From: an uncultured Rhizobium sp.
GTDB lineage: Bacteria > Pseudomonadota > Alphaproteobacteria > Rhizobiales > Rhizobiaceae
Reading direction: 5' to 3'
NCBI GenBank assembly: GCA_945952415.1
Contig: CAMFIF010000032.1
Span: 1 to 39,648 of the forward strand
Length of the DNA stretch: 39,648 nt
Numbering within the stretch: position 1 is the first letter of the stretch; every line of letters starts with the position of its first letter. Positions 33,010-39,648 of this stretch are shown piece after piece. A program made the position numbers and the translations under genes. The notes below the pieces were generated by a model. The model saw nothing but the letters and a program-made list of their open reading frames with translations, ran no database searches and had not been told where the DNA came from.

Positions 33010-35070
33010 TCAGATATCCAGATTGTCGGCGAAGGCGGCGCGGTCCTGGATGAAACGGAAGCGGGCTTCCGGCTTTGTACCCATCAGCGCATCCACCGCA
33101 TCCCGCGTGCCCTCGAAATCCGCGTCATCGATCGCGACCTTCAGGAGGGTGCGGTTCGCCGGGTCCATGGTGGTTTCCTTGAGCTGCGCCGGCATCATCT
33201 CGCCGAGGCCTTTGAAGCGGCCGATTTCCACTTTCTTGCCCTTGAAAACCGAGGCCATCAGCTCGGCCCGATGCGCGTCGTCGCGGGCATAATAGGTCTT
33301 GCCGCCGCCCGTCATGCGGTAAAGCGGCGGCACGGCAAGGTAAAGGTGCCCTCCGCGGATGAGCTCCGGCATTTCCTGATAGAAGAGCGTGATCAGGAGC
33401 GAGGCGATATGGGCACCGTCCACGTCCGCATCGGTCATGATGATCACGCGCTCATAGCGAAGATCCTCCTCGCGATACTTGGTGCGCGTGCCGCAGCCGA
33501 GCGCCTGGATGAGATCGGCGATCTGCTGGTTGGCCGAAAGCTTTTCCCGGCCGGCACTCGCCACGTTCAGGATCTTGCCGCGCAGCGGCAGGATTGCCTG
33601 GTTGGCGCGGTTTCGCGCCTGCTTGGCCGAGCCGCCTGCCGAGTCACCTTCCACGATGAAGAGTTCGGCGCCTTCGGCGGTGTTCTGGGCGCAATCGGCA
33701 AGCTTGCCGGGCAGCCGAAGCTTGCGCACGGCGGTCTTGCGGTTGACTTCCTTTTCCTTGCGCCGCCGCAGGCGCTCTTCCGCCCGTTCGATCACCCAGT
33801 CGAGAAGCTTGGCCGCCTCGGCCGGATTGTCGGCAAGATAATGGTCGAAGGGATCTCGGAGCGCGTTTTCGACGATGCGCTGCGCCTCGACGGTCGCGAG
33901 CCTGTCTTTGGTCTGGCCGACGAATTCCGGCTCGCGGATGAAAACCGAGAGCATGCCCATGGCCGAGATCATCACGTCGTCGGTGGTGATCTGCGCCGCC
34001 CGCTTGTTCTGGATCAGCTCCGCATAGTTCTTGAGGCCCTTGGTGAGCGCAATGCGCAGTCCCGCCTCATGCGTGCCGCCTTCGGGCGTCGGAATGGTGT
34101 TGCAATAGGAATGCAGCTGCAGATCCCCGCCATACCAGGTGATCGCCCATTCCACCGAACCATGGCCGGAGGTCTTTTCCGATTTGCCGGCGAAGATTTC
34201 CCGCGTGACAGTGAATTCCTTGCCCAGATTGGCCTGCAGGTAGTCCTTGAGGCCGCCGGGGAAGTGGAAGACCGCCTTTTCCGGAATATCCGACCCCTGC
34301 GGCAGAACCTCGGGATCGCAGCCCCAGCGAATTTCCACTCCGCCGAAGAGATAGGCCTTCGAGCGCGCCATGCGGAAAATCCGGCCGGGATCGAATTTTG
34401 CATGTTCGCCGAAAATCTGCTTGTCCGGCCGGAAGGTCACCTTCGTGCCGCGCCGATTGTGCACATCGCCAAGCTCCTGCAGCCCCGTCTGCGGAATGCC
34501 CCGCGAGAAGGTCTGCCGGTAGAGTTTGCGGTTGCGGGCAACCTCCACTTCGACGAAATCCGACAGCGCATTGACCACGGAAACGCCCACACCGTGCAGA
34601 CCGCCCGATGTTTCATAGGCCTTGCCATCGAACTTGCCGCCCGCATGCAGCTTGGTCATGATGACTTCGAGCGTCGAGACGCCCGGCACCTGCGGATGGT
34701 TCTCGACCGGCATCCCGCGCCCGTTATCGGTCACGGAAAGGAAGCCATCCCTGTTCAGGTAGACCTCGATGAAATTGGCATGGCCGGCCACGGCCTCGTC
34801 CATGGAATTGTCGATCACCTCGGCAAAGAGGTGGTGCATGGCCTTCTCGTCGGTGCCACCAATATACATGCCGGGCCGCATGCGCACGGGCTCAAGCCCC
34901 TCGAGCACGCGAATGGCGGAGGCATCGTAATTGTCACCGGCCGGAGATGCGGGCACGCGCGGCGCCTCCGCCCGGGCAGCCTTTGCGGGCTCCGGTGTGG
35001 CTTTCGGGCTCTGGCTCTCGCGCCTCGGTTCCGGCGGAATGGAGGAGAAGAGATCGTTATTGTCGTCCAT
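33010..35070 (-). CDS. parE: DNA topoisomerase IV subunit B
   Basis: The 686-residue subunit supplies ATPase and TOPRIM functions to topoisomerase IV, which unlinks daughter chromosomes. After a ~45-residue Pro/Ala-rich N-terminal extension come the GHKL motifs (EVIDNSMDEAVAG, VTDNGRGMPV, GGLHGVGVSVVNAL), then the TOPRIM motifs ELFIVEGDSAGGSA and MTDADVDGAHIA and the C-terminal RFKGLGEM. Length and the absence of the GyrB insert favour ParE over GyrB. No obvious ribosome site precedes 35070. Confidence 0.95.
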   Translation of the reverse strand: MDDNNDLFSSIPPEPRRESQSPKATPEPAKAARAEAPRVPASPAGDNYDASAIRVLEGLEPVRMRPGMYIGGTDEKAMHHLFAEVIDNSMDEAVAGHANFIEVYLNRDGFLSVTDNGRGMPVENHPQVPGVSTLEVIMTKLHAGGKFDGKAYETSGGLHGVGVSVVNALSDFVEVEVARNRKLYRQTFSRGIPQTGLQELGDVHNRRGTKVTFRPDKQIFGEHAKFDPGRIFRMARSKAYLFGGVEIRWGCDPEVLPQGSDIPEKAVFHFPGGLKDYLQANLGKEFTVTREIFAGKSEKTSGHGSVEWAITWYGGDLQLHSYCNTIPTPEGGTHEAGLRIALTKGLKNYAELIQNKRAAQITTDDVMISAMGMLSVFIREPEFVGQTKDRLATVEAQRIVENALRDPFDHYLADNPAEAAKLLDWVIERAEERLRRRKEKEVNRKTAVRKLRLPGKLADCAQNTAEGAELFIVEGDSAGGSAKQARNRANQAILPLRGKILNVASAGREKLSANQQIADLIQALGCGTRTKYREEDLRYERVIIMTDADVDGAHIASLLITLFYQEMPELIRGGHLYLAVPPLYRMTGGGKTYYARDDAHRAELMASVFKGKKVEIGRFKGLGEMMPAQLKETTMDPANRTLLKVAIDDADFEGTRDAVDALMGTKPEARFRFIQDRAAFADNLDI

Positions 35071-35291
35071 GGGCCAATCTGTCTTGCATTCCAGAGGATC
35101 GTCTCCGCGCCTTCTAGGATAGTCGGATTTTCACCGCAATCGTTTGAAGCCCGCGAATCGCTGCCGCGATACTGGCAGATTCCGCATTTGTTCGCGATGG
35201 AAAGGGCATGGGAATTGCCCGACGGCCTTGCGATTTCCACTATTTGCATGGCATTTGCGCCCTGATCTTCCGCTCTTTTGAGGAAAATGCC

Positions 35292-36167
35292 GTGTCGAGA
35301 CCCTTCCTTGCTGCCGCCGGGCTGCTCCTGCTTTTCGGGCTCTCCCCCGCCCGCGCCGCCGAAAGCGGCCCCCTGAAGCCATTCAAGGACGAGTTTTTCT
35401 CCGCCATGACCGTGATGGAGAGCCAGGACGGCGGCGATTACGAGGTCATCGATTACCAGGAGATGCGCGATATCAACGGCCGCGACGAGGAGCCGGAGCG
35501 GCGCGTGAAGCGCGCCTATGTGGATCTCGCGCCCCGCAAGTTGCAGGCCGACGAAACGATCAGCCTGCCTTCCGGTCCCCTGCAGGTGACACGGGTGGGT
35601 TCGCAGGAACGGGCAGCCTTCAGCGTCATCTTCATCCACGGCCGCGACGGAGACCGCCGGCTCGGCTCGAACGATTATCGCTTCGGCGGCAATTTCAACC
35701 GGCTGAAGAACCTCGTTGTGGATAATGGCGGCGTCTATTACGCCCCCACCATCCGCCGTTTCGATACGGATGGCGTGCGCCAGGTGGCGGATCTGATCGC
35801 GGCTGCGCACCGGCAGAGCGGCGGGAACCCCGTCATTCTTTCCTGCGCCTCCATGGGCAGCTTCCTCTGCTGGGGGATTACCCGCGAGGCGGATGCGGTG
35901 GAAAACCTCAAGGGCATGCTGGTCATGGGCGGCGCGCCCGATCCGGACTTCGTCAAAAGCGCCTTTCACAAGGCAAAGCGCCCCATCTGGTTCACCCATG
36001 GCAGCGCTGACAAGGTCTATGCCGCGGCCGATCAGGCCGCCATCTACCGCAGCCTCCATGACAAGGGCTATCCCGCACGCTTCACGCTCTTCAACACCGG
36101 CTCCCATGGCACCCCCGTCCGGATGACCGACTGGCGCCGGGTACTGAACTGGCTTCTCACACGCTGA
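35292..36167 (+). CDS. Secreted alpha/beta hydrolase, 291 aa
   Basis: A signal peptide (~1-22, FLAAAGLLLLFGLSPARA) is followed by an alpha/beta-hydrolase domain. Candidate triad: S187 in the nucleophile elbow CASMGS (first glycine replaced by alanine), D240 in HGSADKVY and H272 in NTGSHGTP; the oxyanion loop is FIHGRDGDRRLG. The GTG at 35292 is chosen because GAGGA lies 8 nt upstream and it opens directly on the signal peptide; the frame runs on upstream to 35208. Probably a periplasmic esterase or peptidase of unknown substrate. Divergent from parE. Confidence 0.8.
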   Translation: MSRPFLAAAGLLLLFGLSPARAAESGPLKPFKDEFFSAMTVMESQDGGDYEVIDYQEMRDINGRDEEPERRVKRAYVDLAPRKLQADETISLPSGPLQVTRVGSQERAAFSVIFIHGRDGDRRLGSNDYRFGGNFNRLKNLVVDNGGVYYAPTIRRFDTDGVRQVADLIAAAHRQSGGNPVILSCASMGSFLCWGITREADAVENLKGMLVMGGAPDPDFVKSAFHKAKRPIWFTHGSADKVYAAADQAAIYRSLHDKGYPARFTLFNTGSHGTPVRMTDWRRVLNWLLTR

Positions 36168-36253
36168 GCCCGATCTTCCCGCAGGCAGGCTTCGCTTCCC
36201 TTTTGCCGCTCCTTTTGCTAGAGCCGACGGCACAGTCTAAAGGATGAGAACCG

Positions 36254-37024
36254 ATGACACCTGACGTGAAGCCGCTTGTTGCGGGCAACTGGAAAATGAA
36301 CGGCGTCCGCAACTCGCTGGACGAGCTGAAAGCCATGGCCGCAGGGGTCCAGGGCGACCTGAGCGAGAAGGTCGAAAGCCTCATCTGCCCGCCGGTAACC
36401 CTGCTTTACGTCGCAACCGCGCTGTGCACCGATAGCCCGCTGATGATCGGCGCCCAGGATTGCCACACAAAGCAGTCCGGCGCCCATACCGGCGACATTT
36501 CCGCCGACATGATTGCGGATTGCTTCGGCACCCACGTGATCGTCGGCCACTCCGAGCGCCGCACCGACCATACGGAAAGCGACGAGCTGGTTTCCGAAAA
36601 GGCCGCCGCAGCCTGGTCCGCCGGTCTGGTTGCGATCATCTGCATCGGCGAGACAGAAGCCGAGCGCAAGGCGGGGTCGACCCTCGACGTTCTGAAGCGC
36701 CAGCTCGCTGGTTCCGTTCCCGATGAAGCCACCGCCGAGAACACGGTCATTGCCTATGAGCCGGTCTGGGCGATCGGCACGGGGCTTACCCCCACCGCCG
36801 CCGATGTGGCCGAAGCCCACGCCTTCATGCGCGCCGAGCTGAAGGCGCGCTTCGGCAAGGAAGGCGAGGGGATGCGCCTGCTCTATGGGGGTTCCGTAAA
36901 GCCGGGCAATGCGCGTGAGCTGATGGCGGTCGAAAATGTCGACGGTGCGCTGATCGGCGGGGCGAGCTTGAAAGCGGCCGACTTCCTTGCCATCTACAAT
37001 GCTTATGAAGAATTGCTGGCCTGA
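36254..37024 (+). CDS. tpiA: Triosephosphate isomerase
   Basis: The 256-residue TIM barrel interconverts dihydroxyacetone phosphate and glyceraldehyde 3-phosphate. Catalytic residues are in AGNWKMNG (lysine), VIVGHSERR (histidine) and [11 protein letters not shown] (glutamate); the phosphate-binding [11 protein letters not shown] is near the end. The ATG follows AAGGATGAG. secG begins 92 nt downstream, the typical tpiA-secG-pyrG order of Rhizobiales. Confidence 0.98.
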   Translation: MTPDVKPLVAGNWKMNGVRNSLDELKAMAAGVQGDLSEKVESLICPPVTLLYVATALCTDSPLMIGAQDCHTKQSGAHTGDISADMIADCFGTHVIVGHSERRTDHTESDELVSEKAAAAWSAGLVAIICIGETEAERKAGSTLDVLKRQLAGSVPDEATAENTVIAYEPVWAIGTGLTPTAADVAEAHAFMRAELKARFGKEGEGMRLLYGGSVKPGNARELMAVENVDGALIGGASLKAADFLAIYNAYEELLA

Positions 37025-37033
37025 TGGGGGCGG

Positions 37034-37052
37034 GGGGCTTGGAATAAGCCCC
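37034..37052 (+). terminator. Hairpin between tpiA and secG
   Basis: GGGGCTT (37034-37040) pairs with AAGCCCC (37046-37052) around a 5-nt loop, 9 nt after the tpiA stop. No T-run follows, so it is at best a partial terminator. A second short hairpin, CCCCG/CGGGG, lies just before secG (about 37087-37101). Confidence 0.45.
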
Positions 37053-37116
37053 TGCCTCCTGTAAAGAGCCCGCAAAACGACTTTCGCCCCGCATGCCGGG
37101 GCAGGATTGGACACCC

Positions 37117-37590
37117 ATGCAAACCGTATTGCTTGTCATCTATCTCATGGTGGTGATCGCGCTCATCGGCGTCGTACTCATCCAGCGCTCGGAAGGCGGC
37201 GGACTTGGCATCGGCGGCGGCTCCGGCTTCATGTCGGCCCGCGGCACGGCCAATGCGCTGACCCGCACGACCGCCATTCTCGCCACCCTGTTCTTCGCGC
37301 TGGCGCTGGGCATGGGCGTTCTGGCCAAGTATGAAGCCAAGCCCACCGACATTCTGGACAGGATCCCGCAGGGCACCGGCCAGAACGGCGTTCTAGACCA
37401 GCTTGGCGGCGCAAAGGCACCCGCAGCCCCCGCTGGCAACACCAATGGCCAGGCGGCGCCCGCCGCAGGCGGCACCCAGCAGCCCGCAGCAGCGCCGGCC
37501 ACGAACGGCCAGGCAGCGCCTGCCACTCCGGCCCAGCCGGCGGCTCCTGCAGCCCCGGCAGACAAGTCGGGCGTCCCGACAGGCCAGTAA
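37117..37590 (+). CDS. secG: Preprotein translocase subunit SecG
   Basis: The 157-residue SecG is the small auxiliary subunit of SecYEG. Two transmembrane helices: TVLLVIYLMVVIALIGVVLI (~3-22) and TTAILATLFFALALGMGVLA (~50-69), with the hallmark QRSEGGGLGIGGGSGFMSARG between them. The rest (~85-157) is an Ala/Pro/Gln-rich low-complexity cytosolic tail, seen in alphaproteobacterial SecG. The ATG at 37117 is preferred over 37093 since the family begins MQTVL. Confidence 0.93.
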   Translation: MQTVLLVIYLMVVIALIGVVLIQRSEGGGLGIGGGSGFMSARGTANALTRTTAILATLFFALALGMGVLAKYEAKPTDILDRIPQGTGQNGVLDQLGGAKAPAAPAGNTNGQAAPAAGGTQQPAAAPATNGQAAPATPAQPAAPAAPADKSGVPTGQ

Positions 37591-37610
37591 GGTCTTGAGA
37601 CATCACCCCG

Positions 37611-37644
37611 TCCGGCAGGCCAAAAGCCTGCCGGATTTCTTTTG
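37611..37644 (+). terminator. Intrinsic terminator after secG
   Basis: TCCGGCAGGC (37611-37620) pairs perfectly with GCCTGCCGGA (37626-37635), 5-nt loop CAAAA, followed by TTTCTTTT. It lies 21 nt after secG and about 90 nt before pyrG, so pyrG probably has its own promoter in 37645-37732. Confidence 0.85.
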
Positions 37645-37720
37645 TGCAAACGCCAGCATCCACAGGTCTTCGGCAAAAACCCTGTTGTGGGGGCTGGCGG
37701 AATCAATTCGGAAACGGTAA

Positions 37721-39361
<1,641 letters not shown>

Positions 39362-39367
39362 CGATCA

Positions 39368-39398
39368 GGGCAGGAGCCACAAGGTTCCTGCCCTTTTT
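39368..39398 (+). terminator. Intrinsic terminator of pyrG
   Basis: GGGCAGGAGCC (39368-39378) pairs with GGTTCCTGCCC (39383-39393), loop ACAA, followed by TTTTT (39394-39398). It starts 7 nt after the pyrG stop and separates pyrG from the RNA gene promoter. Confidence 0.9.
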
Positions 39399-39441
39399 GC
39401 TGCCGCCTGTTCAAGTTAATTGAGGGCAATCTAATTAAGCA

Positions 39442-39469
39442 TTGACTCCGAACATTGCCCTGCTAACCT
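39442..39469 (+). promoter_or_regulatory. Promoter of RNA copy 2
   Basis: TTGACT (39442-39447) and TAACCT (39464-39469) are 16 nt apart, the same boxes and spacing as before copy 1. The predicted start is near 39475-39477 at CAGGAT. The spacer sequences differ between copies, so conservation is limited to the promoter boxes and the start region. Confidence 0.75.
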
Positions 39470-39475
39470 CCTTTT

Positions 39476-39648
39476 CAGGATACGGGCAGAAACCTGCATC
39501 CCGGGGGCTTCGAAAACCCCACGACTAAAGCGGCCGTGCCTTGATTGGTGCGTCCCGTACCTTAAGCTTCCTGCCTGGCGGCACACCGCTCAACGGCCGG
39601 GAGGCCTCGGTCATGTCCAGAACTTCGGTTTAAAAGCCGGGGCGGTCG
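39476..39648 (+). ncRNA. Structured RNA gene, copy 2 (downstream of pyrG), cut by window edge
   Basis: This is a paralogue of the RNA at 32748-32923, with the 3' end outside the window. Helix A, CCGGGG-(G)-CTTC (39501-39511), pairs with GAGGCCTCGG (39601-39610) using G-U and a bulge in place of copy 1's perfect pairs. Helix B begins CGGCC (39531-39535) with GGTCG (39644-39648), where copy 1 has CGGTC/GACCG. Hairpins GTGCC/GGTGC (39536-39551) and CTTCGGT/GCCGGGG (39623-39642) are kept, and an extra GCGG/CCGC hairpin is inserted near 39578-39589. A protein-coding reading is not supported. Confidence 0.7.
39594..39644 (+). repeat. 51-nt inverted repeat unit, right copy
   Basis: This is the partner of 32769-32819 in opposite orientation, 50 of 51 positions identical. 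It contains GGCC-GGGA-GGCC (39595-39606), a local GNRA-type hairpin that competes with helix A, and the CCAGAACTTCGG segment. It is by far the most conserved part of the two RNA genes. Confidence 0.95.

Noticed and set aside
33271..35265. 664-codon open frame on the plus strand across parE
   Set aside because: Antisense shadow of parE; histidine- and arginine-rich composition and no family match.
37375..37590. Ala/Pro/Gln repeats in the secG tail as a DNA repeat element
   Set aside because: Low-complexity coding sequence typical of alphaproteobacterial SecG tails; no exact tandem DNA repeat.

Overview
The window is a GC-rich, gene-dense stretch of chromosome from an alphaproteobacterium. Gene content and order (tsf-pyrH-frr-uppS-cdsA-rseP-bamA-lpxD-fabZ-lpxA-lpxI-lpxB, a folE-hisI pair, SPOR-tailed D,D-carboxypeptidase, DUF2336, BTLCP and PilZ proteins) fit the Rhizobiales, most likely the Rhizobium/Agrobacterium group. 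I see no rRNA, tRNA, insertion sequence, prophage or CRISPR array. Almost every gene is intact; only tsf (left edge) and one RNA gene (right edge) are cut by the window.

Layout. 1-11563 (+): a translation and envelope operon running from elongation factor Ts through UMP kinase, ribosome recycling factor, undecaprenyl-PP synthase, CDP-diglyceride synthase, RseP and BamA to the lipid A genes lpxD-fabZ-lpxA-lpxI-lpxB, with many overlapping start/stop codons. 11643-17420 (mostly -): a small hypothetical protein, a D,D-carboxypeptidase with SPOR tail, membrane proteins of unknown role, a LapG-like periplasmic cysteine protease, a two-domain PilZ protein and a PAS protein, with a 485-nt AT-rich gap at 15604-16088. 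17500-22884: a probable small RNA or attenuated leader, a rhomboid protease, a CBS-pair protein, a patatin-like hydrolase, folE-hisI, a NifU-like protein lacking one cluster cysteine, yidD and a DUF2267 gene. 23003-32683: thrS, an acyltransferase, a GFA-fold protein, a secreted three-repeat protein, a nitroreductase/flavin-reductase pair, a CitE-like protein with an altered acidic motif, DUF2336, a periplasmic alpha carbonic anhydrase, a GNAT and a small membrane protein. 33010-39361: parE (-), a secreted alpha/beta hydrolase, tpiA, secG and pyrG.

Most notable observation. Two copies of one structured RNA gene lie in opposite orientation about 6.7 kb apart: one just downstream of parE (32748-32923, -) and one just downstream of pyrG (39476 to beyond the edge, +). 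They share a promoter of identical architecture (TTGACT-16-TAACCT), a conserved start block, a 51-nt 3' block with a single difference, and a predicted pseudoknot supported by compensatory changes in both crossing helices. I could not assign them to a known family. A second candidate RNA ends at a very strong terminator at 17633-17666 that no annotated + strand gene explains.

How the genes work together. The left third makes and places outer-membrane components (lipid A acylation and disaccharide formation, BamA for barrel insertion, RseP for envelope stress, UppS and CdsA for lipid carriers and phospholipid). The middle has cell-wall remodelling (carboxypeptidase) and c-di-GMP-type signalling candidates (PilZ next to a LapG-like protease). 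The right third is housekeeping: chromosome decatenation, glycolysis, secretion and CTP synthesis.
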